Positions 37,512 through 49,078 of a stretch of 64,000 nucleotides of DNA are shown in pieces. The position numbers were made by a program, and so were the translations under genes. The notes under the pieces were generated by a model that made no database searches, was not told the origin of the DNA, and saw nothing but the letters and a program-made list of their open reading frames with translations. The stretch covers positions 32,202,253 to 32,266,252 of the forward strand of contig CM040087.1 of the NCBI GenBank assembly GCA_022496805.1. Reading direction: 5' to 3'. Source of the DNA: Pohlia nutans. Taxonomy: Eukaryota; Streptophyta; Bryopsida; Bryales; Mniaceae. Positions within the stretch are counted from its first letter, which is position 1. Every line of letters starts with the position of its first letter.

Positions 37512-38802
37512 TTTTAAATGTTTGAAGTAAATGCATGCTATCATATAATCATTTTTTTTCTTATTACTACATAATAAAATTCTAGTTTGCAAACAAAATT
37601 ACCTTGAAAATTTGAATTTCAAAACCTCCACTTTAGTACTACTTTCACAAATTTAGGGCCAATTTTTTATCATAATGATGGTTGGCGTTTAATGATGTAT
37701 TTGAAAATTTAAAAGAACATCACCTAAGAACTTAATTTTCGAGCATGTTTATAAAGAAAACAAATCAAGTTTTGTTATACATAACTAATAAAAATTATTA
37801 ATAATGTAAATCTTAAATTTTAAATTAAATTGATTTTTTGTTGAAATAAATAATGTAACGTATTTTGGTTTTTAGTATTATTATTATTTTTAAATCTAAA
37901 AAAATTGAGTTTATTGTTTTTTACATATTTGACTAAAGGGGGCGGGGTTTGGGGATCCAAATTCCATCTACAATTTTCTTTTTTCAAATTTGGAGATGCA
38001 TTTTTGTTTCATGGATATGACTTTCATGATAAAATTATTCAAATGATTTACAATGACAAAATGGTTGGAGTTTCATAATAAAATTCTTTGAACTTGATTT
38101 GACAAATGTGAATAATTTCTTTTCCAAATTTGATTATATAGATAATTTTTATTCATGATGCACATCATAATCTCTTTTCATGAGAAATTAAAAAAAGTAG
38201 TAAAACACGTACTTCCTTCGTCTTGTAATGGATGATGTTATACAACAAACAAAGCAAGTGTGCACACAAAAATAAATATTTTTATAAATTATTTTAAAAG
38301 TAAATAGAGTATCAAGTTCTAAATATGTAATTAAAATTTCAAAGTTTTTGGGTTATTTTGGGTTATTTTGGGATTAAATTGTACTAGGTCCCAAATGTGA
38401 AACTTGTAGTGTACCGTGTGGTGAATTTTGACAATTTTGGCTTTTTAATATTGAATCCCAATTTTGGCCATCTAAATGTGTTTTTTTGCATCTGAGCTAC
38501 ACAAACAAAATGAAGATTGTCAAGTTTAATCTTCATTCTATATGAAAATTCCTAAATAAGTTCTATAAGTAAATTTTTGAGCATTTTATTGCAATTATAA
38601 GTTCATTACTTATAACCATAGAATAATTCATTTATAATATATTATAGAAATGGATGACTTTCATCCACCACAATGCTATTCATTGTTATTTAAATTTATG
38701 GTAAAAAAATTTAGTTTTCTTGAGTATGTTTACAATTAACATCAATCTTTTTCAAAATTTTCCTTTGAATATGACAATAATTTCAAAACCTCGACAAAGA
38801 AA

Positions 38803-38962
38803 TACTCCTTTGTCCCAAAAAAAGACTCTGATACTGCTAGAACCCAAGAATTAAGCATTCTTCTCACTGGAATCCATGGATTAAGTTTAATCCGATGATT
38901 ATAGAGGGAATATGTCCATTGTGATGCAAATCCACGAATTAAGTGAGTACAGAGGGAGTATT
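38803..38962. mobile_element. Stowaway-like MITE
   Basis: The ends TACTCCTTTGTCCCAAAA and GTACAGAGGGAGTA are imperfect inverted copies of the TA-CTCCCTCYGTNCC type found on Stowaway MITEs, with TA at both borders. It is about 160 bp, AT-rich inside and non-coding. Confidence 0.6.
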
Positions 38963-40559
38963 TTGATTGCTAAAAAGTGTATACATGGTCTATATTCATG
39001 GTAATAATCCATGATCAAAACTCATGTATCCAACTGCCAAATCATTTACAATACAATGAAGTAGTTGTCAAGTGCACACGAAGCTTAATTGCTGGTATTA
39101 AATGAGTACAGATGAACATTATGGTTTTGTTTTTGAGATAACATTTAAATCAATATTATAGTCTTTTGTGGGAGGGAGGGAGTACAAGAACTTGTAGATT
39201 GTTGTTAAAACATTCATTCATCTTGAAAAAAAAAGAACAATAAATAATATCATTCATTTATAATGACAATCCCAAACATTGATACAAATTATAGTTTGAC
39301 TCCACGGGCATAGGCCCAGGCATTTAGGGGCAGCATGAGAGAAGTTCTCAGAGAACTGGGTGGACTTGATTTTCCCAGTAAATGTAATTCAATGGGATAA
39401 GTCTTGGACGACTATTTCCAATAATGAATTGGAGAAAAGATCAGTTAATAAACTGGTCCCAAAGTACACCATCAAGAGGGTCAGTCTATTAAATATATAT
39501 ACTATATAATTATACAGTATTATTCATCCAGCTGGGTAGAATTCCTGCATCTTTTTAGCTCTCCGTGATCTCTGACTTTGTTGTAATTTGTCGAGCCTGC
39601 ATCTTCTCTAATATAATGGGCTGACGTTCCTTGAGAACAGGAAGGAAAAACAAAATTATTTTTTAATAAAAAACACACATTGAATTTGCCTTTCCTCTTT
39701 GAAGGCAGGCTGAGCACCGCATGGGCCTCCCCTTTTTAAAGCCTATGGAAATTGAAGAGGGGGTAGGGCTCATAACACCGAGGGAGTAAAAGCCTTGATT
39801 TGAGACCGTAAAAGCTAAAGCTTGGCCACCTGAAAGGCAAATAAATTAGTGGATAGGGAGCCTAACAATGGCAAATAAGTGACTTTCACGCACTCCATAC
39901 CAGTGACTGTACATTATGAGCAAATCATTAATTAATCAATTGCCTGAAAACTACGCTAATTACTGTGGGTTCACTAGCATAACAATTTTCAATGGCCCAC
40001 CCATACTAACTAAAAAAACCTCAAGATTCATAGGGATTGCTCCAGCTCTATTTTAATCTCAAAACCATCACTTTTTTGCGTTTTTTGTTTTCTTCTTTGA
40101 CTTGCGATGAGTTTCAACTCATCAATTACTGATTTGACACATTACTGAATGCACCCGAATTAATAACAGCCCTTTGTATGTATCAGTCATGATAAAAATC
40201 ACCGTCCCCTGATCATTGATTTTTAATGCGTAATTCCAAGCTTGACCGTCCCAGATCACAGAAGCCAATGACGAGGAAGGTTACGTTTCCACATGATCAG
40301 TGGATTATTTACACTCTCTCCGAACTACTAGTTAAGTTAAGTTAGCGTGTGCATGACCGTTGTGATTGTCAATCAATCAGCTGCATTGATGTTATATTCA
40401 CGGGGTGATAAATGGGGTAATTATAGAGCAATCCGGCAAGGTACGAGGTGAGATTAGAGAATTAAAAAGCGCAGTAAAAGCCAGCCATGAGTGAAGAAGA
40501 TTGATCAGAGTCTGAGTAAAAGGGATTGATTACTCACCAGGCTAGTTAGTAGGGTCAGA
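38963..40559. other. gene-free stretch before the HD-Zip region
   Basis: No gene is supported. Base composition becomes more even from about 39.3 kb, entering the gene-bearing section. Another GGGAGGGAGGGAGTAC phrase at 39170-39185 may be an old MITE end. Confidence 0.45.
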
Positions 40560-40769
40560 GGCTAGCTAGGGGAGAGGAAGAGGGGGCCCGGGTTTGCTTT
40601 GCCTTTGCCTTTTGTTTTTTTTTTTCCCATTCAGATTTTAGCAGAGCTTGAAGGCGGCGCCCCCCCCACAGCCCACTGTTTCCTTTCACTGTTTACTTAC
40701 TCTTCTGCTGCAGGCAGGCTGGGGTGGCCCCAACCTTTTTCTCGCTCTCTGTGCCTTGATTGCTTACAG
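40560..40769 (+). promoter_or_regulatory. possible leader exon of the HD-Zip gene
   Basis: This GC- and CT-rich stretch ends in a strong 5' splice site, TTACAG|GTAAGT, at 40769/40770. An acceptor, TTTGCAG, lies at 43051-43057, 19 bp before the HD-Zip start codon. A spliced untranslated leader across 40770-43057 is therefore possible. No TATA box is certain, and alternative donors such as the GTAAGT at 41581 exist. Confidence 0.35.
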
Positions 40770-41014
40770 GTAAGTTTGACTTCAAGCCTCGCTCCTGTCG
40801 CCCACTCACTCACTCACACGCTTATCTTGTGCACACATCGACCACAAGCTGCCTGGATTCACAATGCATCATGAGACTTTTAATCAAGCTTACTGTGCGC
40901 GCGGTCCTTGTGATTGTGAGATTGCTTTCTTTGCCGGTGGAAGAACTCGGATAAGTTAACTTTACACAGTTTCTGTAGTTTTTAAGCAGCTCATTCAAGC
41001 AAACCAAACCAAAG

Positions 41015-41041
41015 ATCTCTCTCTGTCTGTCTGTCTGTCTA
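41015..41041. repeat. CT/CTGT microsatellite
   Basis: CT units followed by about five CTGT units in the HD-Zip upstream region. Confidence 0.9.
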
Positions 41042-41349
41042 GGCCTGAGTGTATAGAGCTTTCGTAGCCCACAAGAGCGTTGGTTCCTTTTTAAGTCGAT
41101 TCAGTTTTGTGAGATGAGGCGTTGATTGCGTTCTAGATCGGTCTCATTGGACCCGTTGATCTGTCGTCTTTACCGACCTGCTGCACATTCCTTCCTTCCC
41201 TGGAGTCTCATGATCCCACTGATTGCCCCTGGAGTAAGAAGACTTTTGCTGCTGATTGCGCAAAGTCGTTGTTGGTTTTTTAAATTGGTTGCAGCACTTT
41301 CTGGCCTTTCTTCTCTGATCTAGATAAGCAATCGGGTCTGTTCCGCACA

Positions 41350-41395
41350 AACTACTACTACTACTACTGCTACTATTGGTATTACTACTACTACC
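41350..41395. repeat. ACT microsatellite
   Basis: Two short runs of ACT triplets separated by GCTACTATTGGTATT. Confidence 0.85.
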
Positions 41396-43075
41396 CTTTC
41401 ATAAGATCGAGGAGTACCGGCTTGAGAGCAACGTTCCACCTGCGTACTGTCGACGTACGTTGCTAGCTAGCTTAAGACGAGTTCTTGAGGCGGTAGATAA
41501 TTCACAGGAGCAACAAGCTTTCTCTCGTAAGCTTCGACTCAATCGGTAACTGGGATTGTATGAGCGTGGAGGCAGAATACCAGTAAGTTGTTTCATGGTT
41601 TTGTGACGTTGTCCAGCTGCTGTAGTAGGTCAATTACTCCGAAGGTCGTAAGGGACAAGAGAAACTGTCGTCTCCGGGTTCAACTTTGGGGCCTGAGTAC
41701 ATTGTGTGCCAATGTTGTGATCTCATCTACTGATCACACGTATTGAGTGTTTGGTTGCCTAGCTTTCTCTACACTTGAATAGTTAGGAGAATTCAGAAAG
41801 CTCTCGAGAACATTTTCTGGCAAACCGACCGTCCGGGGGGAAGTCCGAAAATTGTCACAGTTTTCGCTTGATGACTATCCTGTCACAAACTGAGTTCCAG
41901 AGGCATAATTCGTGCAAAAATAATCAACTTCAATGACATTTTGTGTGTTTATTGAAACGCCGAAGACTAACCAGCTTCTTGGTTTTCGAACAGTTTGTTT
42001 TGTTGTGTCATTCAGAGGTCGGGTTTTCTTGTTGTAGTCAGATAGAGGTCAAAGCCAACCCACTAATCAATTGTCAATGACTTTCAGATTAAGATGAAAC
42101 TGTGGGTAATTCAATATTCAGCTCTGACGTGAGCCTCATGCTTGCCGACAGGTTGCTGGCTCAGGGCAGTTAATTTGAACCGTTTCCAGAAGTGAAGTTA
42201 GCCAGCGGCCCAGCGTATGGTGATTGGTGAAGGACGTGCAAGCAGCTCGAGCTTTGAATTATTAAATGGGTTCCAATTACGATCCTTACTACAGCAGACC
42301 AAGTTTTCCAGGACGTGAGAATTTTCTGGTGAGTCCTCTGACAACACTGTGATAAACCGGGTTACTTTTATAACCCTGAAGATTGGGATTAGGATACACA
42401 CAGTTCTAGAAGCAGCAAGTTGAAAGAGAGCAGTTTTGGCGCATGAAAACAACAATATAGAAAAAAGGTGTAACTAAGAAACGAAGGGTGTAGCGTAACG
42501 TCTACACGTCAGTTGCTACCCTTGTCATTGTCTCACAGTTCCCTACACCAGACGGGTTGTACAGTATTGCAATTCGGAGGTTGCCACATAAATGACGGTC
42601 AGTTTTAAAAAGGAGTGGAAATTCATATACAATATTACAATTCCCTTACGACGTACCAATCATTAACTCCATGTAGTGCACGTGGTCTAACCTCCCGGGC
42701 AGGGCTGCACTTCCCAAGACGTTGCTCATCAAGTTCAGGTGATGCCAGATCGACGTGTCAATTCGCCTCTCTCGGTTAGAGTGCCACTAGTTTGCTTGCA
42801 CCATACACAAAGTCCTCGGATAATTGTTTTACCGTTCCAACTTTCCCTTAGGAAAATATATATCACTGTCGGTCACTCTCCTGTCGGTAACGTGAACATT
42901 TGGGACGCTAAGAGGTTAAGACACGTCTGCTGCCATCACGATTCTCGAGGTGCTAATTCACACAGAAATTTATTATTATTACTCAGTGCATTGGAGAATT
43001 GAGATCTGACTGGACTGATGGATTAATGAAGCTCGCCGTGTTGGTGACAATTTGCAGGAATACTCGTCTGGCAAC

Positions 43076-44894
43076 ATGGGCAGTTGCGATTGCGACGAAT
43101 CGTCCCTGTCCAGTGCGCTGACACTCGCAGAGCAGCGGGAGATGCTGCGATCAGTGTTTCCCGGTCGATCCAGCGACAACAGCGGAGAGTATGACGACGA
43201 TGACGAAGGTATAATTAATTACATTGCAAACCTCGCTTTTAATCAACTACGGAACTCGTCTGGTACCACAACAACACGAGAATAGTTTTGTTGTTGCAGG
43301 TAGTTCTAGTTCGTGTACGTACACGGAGAACCAGGATATTTGTTGACTGATTGAGTACGTCGTCCAATGCCGCACGGACAGATTTTAACCCCTTGCTGAA
43401 AAGCATTCACTGTCCGTCCGGTTCAAATTTTCAGAAAATACGCGTTCACTGTGTATTATCTGAAAATTGGACTCCTTGCTGGAAAACCATCTGTGTGTGT
43501 GAAAATGACTATACACGATCGAACGCTCTCGATCTTGTAGTGTAGAACAAGAGTTTTAGAATGATGTTGATTGCAATCAGAAAACCGAGGTAAAATGAGA
43601 AAATGCCAGTGATGCCATATTGGGCGTTTTAGATTTTAATGTTACCAGTAAGTTGCGTGGTGCAGGATCCAGCCAGAAATTGAGGTTCACGAAAGCGCAG
43701 TTGCGGGTGCTGGAGGACACGTTCGAGAGGCTGCAGCGGCCGAACGCGCACCAGAAGAGCACGTTGGCGATGGACCTGGGCGTGCAACCGCGCCAAGTGG
43801 AGGTCTGGTTCCAGAACCGGCGAGCCCGCGGCAAAGCCAAGCGCAACGAGTCCGACTGCGAGGTTCTTCGCCAGCGTTGCCAGGACCTCATTGTGGAGAA
43901 TCACCATCTCAGCTACCTCATTCAGGTAATTAATCAACACTGTAAATCACTCACTGTCTGTACCCTCATCTTATCAAATAAAATAAAAAAACCATTCTCT
44001 GCTGCCTGTAACGTTTTCCACACTACGTACGTAAGTCTAGGATCATATACTAATTGCTACGTTAGGGGAGTCCGCAGCTATAACAACATTACAGTTCCTA
44101 AGTTTTGCCTAATTGCTACAGTTGCTTAACAAGCTGTAGAATTATAACTTGTCCTTTAACAAGCTGTTACAAGCTGTAACATTAGAGCTTGTTGTTTATC
44201 AAGCTGTTACAAGCTGTAATGTTGCTTGATTTATTCCCCTACGTTGCTTACAAACTTAGCACACAGTCTATGATCCTAGTAGTGCCAGTGTTTCAGAGTG
44301 CCAAATCACGACGCCTAGAGCTTCGAAAACTATGACAGAGCTCCTAAAACTAGGACTTTCAAGTAAACATATGAATTCTAAAATAAACGTAACAAGAAGT
44401 CCTGGTATGGATATATCCAATTCACTAGGAAGTAAACATTACTGCCAAACTGCTATTTATAGCAAGTTTAGCAAGTGGTTGTTCAATTTAGCAAGTGATA
44501 ATCGAGAATTCACCATCATTCTTGTACCCCCATTACTGCTTGTAAATATGGTCAGGGTTCCTTGATATGAGGTTTCAGTTTAATTGGCAATATGAGGTTT
44601 CAATCAGCAACTGCACTAAAATCTGTCGTTTTAATTGAATATGGAGGATCAGTCTCAGTGGCCGTTCTGAAATCTACGACTTACGTAGATGTCGATGAGC
44701 TGATGATTCGGAGCTCTGCTGCAAGAGTCTGTCTGTATACGTTATTTTTGTGGTGAATTTATGATGGGATTGTGTTGCTGTGATGGCAGACGGAAAGGAT
44801 GGGTTACGACAGTCGTCAACTGGCGCAACACAGCAGCGGGCCTCTGCTCCAGATGTCGCTTTGCAACTCGTGTAAAAAGTTGCGCAACTCATGA
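43076..44894 (+). CDS. class II homeodomain-leucine zipper transcription factor
   Basis: This is a nuclear DNA-binding regulator of the plant HD-Zip II type. Coding exons are 43076-43208, 43666-43925 and 44790-44894 (TGA). Every intron starts GT and ends AG, and phases match (1, then 0), giving 165 residues. The homeodomain spans about residues 49-106 and includes the recognition-helix motif WFQNRRAR from residue 92. NESDCE right after it is the class II signature. Zipper leucines are at 112, 119 and 126. The C-terminus has LCNSC (Cys156, Cys159), which stands where class II proteins carry CPSCE. Oddities: only three clear heptads before the second intron, Gly in place of the usual Thr after RRAR, and a short protein. 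A missed small exon in the 864-bp second intron is possible. ATG 43076 is the first in frame after an upstream stop, but the acceptor at 43057 allows an upstream coding exon. Confidence 0.82.
44149..44230. repeat. duplicated AAGCTGTTACAAGCTGTAA block in HD-Zip intron 2
   Basis: Two tandem copies of about 45 bp containing CAAGCTGTTACAAGCTGTAA, also partly inverted, lie within the second intron of the HD-Zip gene. Confidence 0.7.
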
Positions 44895-45834
44895 ATTAAG
44901 CGGTGGAATTAACCGATCATCGATCAGTTCGTCGTCGTCACCGACTTGATCGACATGATGCATGCTGGCTGCCAATATGATAATCGCCCACACATGACAA
45001 AGTCCTTTAGGAACCATCTCAACAAGCTAGAGCGACAGTCGAATTAAATTAGTGGTTGGGGGTCATGCCTTTATGACAGTCACCGGCTTTCATTCCCATT
45101 CACAAGTACATTTTTGTTGGTGGACGTTCGATCAACTTGTCTGTCTGTCTGTCTAGCTAGTTACGTTCTTCAGTTTCCTTTGTTTTTCTTCATTAGCTCA
45201 GAGCGGACTTTATGACATCCTCTGGTCGATCCACAGGAGCCTGCCCGGCCTTTTTTTGCAATTATAGTTGTTACACGACGCTGCTGGCTCGATCATCACC
45301 CGGAGTTTTAAGTTATTACAACACTCATGCAGTGAGGATGTTTTTTTATGTATACTATTACTACAATTGTATCGATATTAATTAAATATCTCTACCAGTT
45401 GGTCGTCGTCGATCGATGTAACAGTTAGCTAGATTATTATCTATCATGACTACTGCCAGCTAGTAAGAGATAGATCTAGACCATGAGCTGGTCGATCTAG
45501 TCCCTAGCTAGCTAGCTCACAGTAGTACTACAATTGTAAATTTCAGGAACTATGATTGATGTTTGCCCACAGTACGTGTCTGTTGAAATTTAATTGTCAA
45601 AACGCCAGGCGCGTTAATGTTTTAGCTGATGCATCGCTGTGAATGAGAGTCACCGTGATTGTGACCTCACGTCTTTGACATAAATGACCGCCACTAGCCT
45701 GCACTGGTCAAATTAGACCTTTCAATCAAATCAAACCTAGCGGAAACATAACACATACAGTAGCTTCTAATACACAGATCATCCACGTTAATGACATCCG
45801 CTACGTTACCGGCATTGTGGTCCACCTTAACGCT
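44895..45834. other. 3' flank of the HD-Zip gene
   Basis: No gene is supported. The stretch should include the 3' UTR; no poly-A signal could be chosen with confidence. CTGT and AGCTAGCT words recur. Confidence 0.45.
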
Positions 45835-46426
45835 TCTTACTTGACCCCTAAGCGTCTAAAATGCCCATCTGCATCACTGCAACTGTGGCATTTTTTCATT
45901 TTACCATTGCAATACATCAGTTTAAAGCTCTTCTTCTACACTACAAGATCACTGTCTAACTTGACCCCTAAGCGTCTAAAACGCCCATCTGCATCACTGA
46001 AACTGTGCCGTTTTTTCATTTTACCTCGGTTTTCTGATTGCAACACATCGTTTTAAAACTCTTTTTCTTTACTACAAGATCACTGTATAAAGATCACTGT
46101 ATAACTTGACCCCTAAGCGTCTAAAACGCCCATCTGCATCACTGTAACTGTGCCATTTTTTCATTTTATCTCGGTTTTCTGATTGCAATACATCATTTTA
46201 AAGCTCCTCTTCTACACTAAAAGATCAACAGTGTCATTTTAAAGTGTCATTTTAAAGCTCTTCTTCTACACTACAAGATCAACAGTGTTATTTTAAAGTG
46301 TCATTTTAAAGCTCTTCTACACTACAAGATCAACAGTGTCGATCGTGTCAAACTGAAGACATTTTCACGATTTGCAGCAGGGGGTCCAATTTTCCCACAC
46401 TAACACAGTGTACGCTTAGGTGTTAA
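45835..46426 (+). mobile_element. TTAA-type element with tandemly repeated left end
   Basis: Three units of about 120-147 bp start with ACTTGACCCCTAAGCGTCTA (near 45839, 45959 and 46105), a mutated form of the usual TTAACCCCTAAGCGTC end. They are followed by three shorter units of about 45-50 bp with AAAGCTCTTCTTCTACACTA and GATCAACAGTGT. The far side ends GTACGCTTAGGTGTTAA at 46426 with a 5-bp-stem palindrome, ACACT-AACAC-AGTGT, at 46397-46411. It looks like one element whose left part was amplified in tandem. Confidence 0.65.
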
Positions 46427-48582
46427 TAAGAACCTACTATCAGTAGCTTGGATTCTATGGTAGCTCAGATCGAGCTAGTGTGATCGAAGACTGTCGGGAC
46501 TCCAGCAACCGAGCTAGTTAACTAGTGCAGAAATTCAAGAAGAGGAAGCTCAGGCATCGCCATCGCTGAGATCCTGCAACCTGGCCTTTCGGTCACTCTG
46601 CTGCACTCTAGCTAGCTAGCAGTCTGACAGTTCAGTTGGAAAAGAAACTCAATGGGTGTTCATGAGTTTTGAGAGGACCTGCAAGTAAGTTAAGTGTTTG
46701 CATTGTGTGGGACACTGATTTCTTCAACCCTGCGTTCTTAGGATAGTGATGGTCTAGCTAGCGCTCGAGGTGTTTTTTTGCTTCAGGTTTGGTTTTCGTA
46801 AGTTAGCCATGATGTACGTGTCATGACTCTGTTGTGTGGCCGGCCGGTCTGTTCATTGTATGTGGCTTTGTTTGGAAGCAGCGTCGACTGGTGGTAAATT
46901 TTCATTTAATAATTACACATTTAAAGAATGGGACCTACTCACTAATGACATGCAGTCTCACTGTAAATGCACATTCATTTGCAAAGAGCTTTAAAGCTAC
47001 AGAATGTTGTCTGTAGCCGGATTTACATGCCAACTTGGTCTTTGTGGATAGAAATATCACAGCATGTAACTTTATTTTTTCACTTGATTTGAGGATTTTG
47101 AGCATGCTGATTTAATTTGAAAAATCTTGAATTCAGAATTCAATAGTGTGAATGGTGTACAAAGGTTTTTAAACTTTAGGAAAATTTTGAACCCTGTAGA
47201 AGCCCTCTAGAGTTCCTCAAAAGGACCTCGGTTAGCTTTTTAAAATGTACTTCTCATGAAAAATGACAAGACTATTCCCCTATATCCGTCCACCCAAGAA
47301 GCAAGATGCAATGATGATAAGATGGTCGTGGGTAATTCCCATTGGCCATTCAAGTAAGGTATGAAGAAGAAGTACTCCATAACAAGATAGTTATACAAGG
47401 TAGAGACACTTCACACACGTTTGTTGTACCCATCCCTAAGCTCAATACATTTTAACAATGTCAAAAACTAAAGGGCTCTTAGAGGACTCATTATTTTGCT
47501 AATAGAGAACTTGTAAGAGAAGATTTTTTTTTTTTTTTTTTTTTAAATTTAATTTTTTTTTATTTTAAAGATTTAGTCATTCAAGTCTCAAGTGATTAAC
47601 CATCAATGTAATATTAAGATTCAAATTTTGTGGTAATAAGGTTTTTTTATTTTATTTTTTATTTTATTTTTTTATTTTTTTATTTTTTTAATAATTTTTT
47701 ATTTCCCATGAATAAGAGCATTGTTAAAAAATTGAGGACCTATCTCTATTGAGAAGGGCAACACTCCCCATCACTTTTTCAGTTTGGTAGTTTAGTTTTA
47801 ATGAAATGTGGTTTAGTTTTAACAAAAAGTTTTCCAATTTTAACAAAATGTGCATTGCACTTGAAGAGCCATTGTTTTGTTCTCGAGCATTTGAAGAATA
47901 AGGATACATTGTTCTAAATTCTAATGCTTTCATTTATAAACAATTTCATGTTCACTACATAGAAGTAAATGTTTTGATAGGAATGTTAGATTAAATTATT
48001 TTCTAATCAAACTATTTAATTTTCAAAAATTTGTGCATTGTCAGTTATTAAAGATAAGATTTAGTTTAGAAACAATAATGTTGGTAATAGGAAATTTTAA
48101 AGCACATAATCAATGTAAAGTTGCCATCTTACGTTAGTTTATTCTAAGTAGTGAATTTAGAGGTCTAATTTTAGTCACCAAGGTATTATTTTTTTTGATT
48201 TTTAATATTCCAATTGATTTATCAATTATGTTAAATTGTCCTGTTTTAATAAATGGAAAGGACCTTTTTAAGGCTTCATACATTTTCTAATGCATCAGGG
48301 AAAAATAATTAAATAAACATGAACTTATAATACTTTAATTACTTTTGAGCAATGCCTATTCTACTCAATAATGTAAAGTAGAAAGACCAACAATTTACTA
48401 TAATGTGTTACCTACCCTAATAAATAATTAAAAAATATAAACATGAACAATTATAGTTATTAAAAATAGTACCAATTTTTGGAGTTAGGTAAGAAGAAAT
48501 GGAATCAAATGCAAGTTGAAATGTAATTTTCGGATTAAAGATGGATTACCTTATGCTAAGGTCAAATCGGGCATAACTATGC
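46427..48582. other. gene-free stretch, possible leader exon
   Basis: No gene is supported. A balanced-composition patch at 46480-46690 ends in CTGCAAGTAAGT, a good 5' splice site, and could be a non-coding first exon of an unseen transcript. After 47.1 kb the DNA becomes AT-rich with T and TTTTA runs at 47527-47700. Confidence 0.4.
47527..47700. repeat. T-rich low-complexity tract
   Basis: A poly-T run followed by ATTTTATTTTTTATTTTA-type repeats. Confidence 0.85.
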
Positions 48583-49078
48583 TTAACCATTTGACGCGCG
48601 TGCGTCCATATATTGAATGACGCACAAATTACAATCGTTTGAATTCCATTCAACTGGACAGTTTTCATCCACCAATTATTTTCTTGGGTTCTTGTGCAAG
48701 TTGACTACCTTTTGTATGGTTTGGATCTTCAAAACAATTTATTATGATTTAAAAAAATAAAACAATTTATTTATGTCAAGTTTAATTCCTTGTTCAAAAA
48801 GTGAGACCTTAAATATGATTTTTCCAAAATAAGTAGAATCAAATAATGGAAACCATACCATCTTGTAGTGCATGTCATTCCAATTTCATTACAAATCTTT
48901 TTAATTTTCTTGTGTTAGTTTGGGATTAATATTTTAATTGAATTTCAAGAAAAAACCTTCTAAAAATTATTTATCTTCACATTGACATTTACAAGTTCTT
49001 TTTTTAAACATCAACTCCATTTTTGGTTTTCATCAAACATTTTGTAACACTTCTTTGAAACAACTAACTGATATTTAA
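48583..49078 (+). mobile_element. TTAA element, family I
   Basis: The left end is TTAACCATTTGACGCG, followed by a 7-bp-stem palindrome, GTGCGTC-(12 nt)-GACGCAC, at 48600-48625. The body matches 57497-58046 in inverted orientation. The right end, near TTAA at 49075, is eroded. It is about 496 bp. Confidence 0.7.

Larger units (their letters stand above)
35732..38802. other. gene-free stretch
   Basis: No gene is supported. A GC-richer island at 36300-36760 contains a possible SINE and a 148-codon frame without a recognisable domain. A long poly-T lies at 37472-37504. Confidence 0.5.
40770..43057 (+). other. upstream region or leader intron of the HD-Zip gene
   Basis: No independent gene is supported. 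It holds a CTGT microsatellite and a CTA/ACT run and is rich in AGCT, CGTACG and CTAG words. Under the leader-exon model this is a 2.3-kb intron. Confidence 0.35.

Noticed and set aside
43387..43420. TTAACCCCTTGCTG inside the first HD-Zip intron as a TTAA element
   Set aside because: Only the first eight or so bases match and no right end follows.
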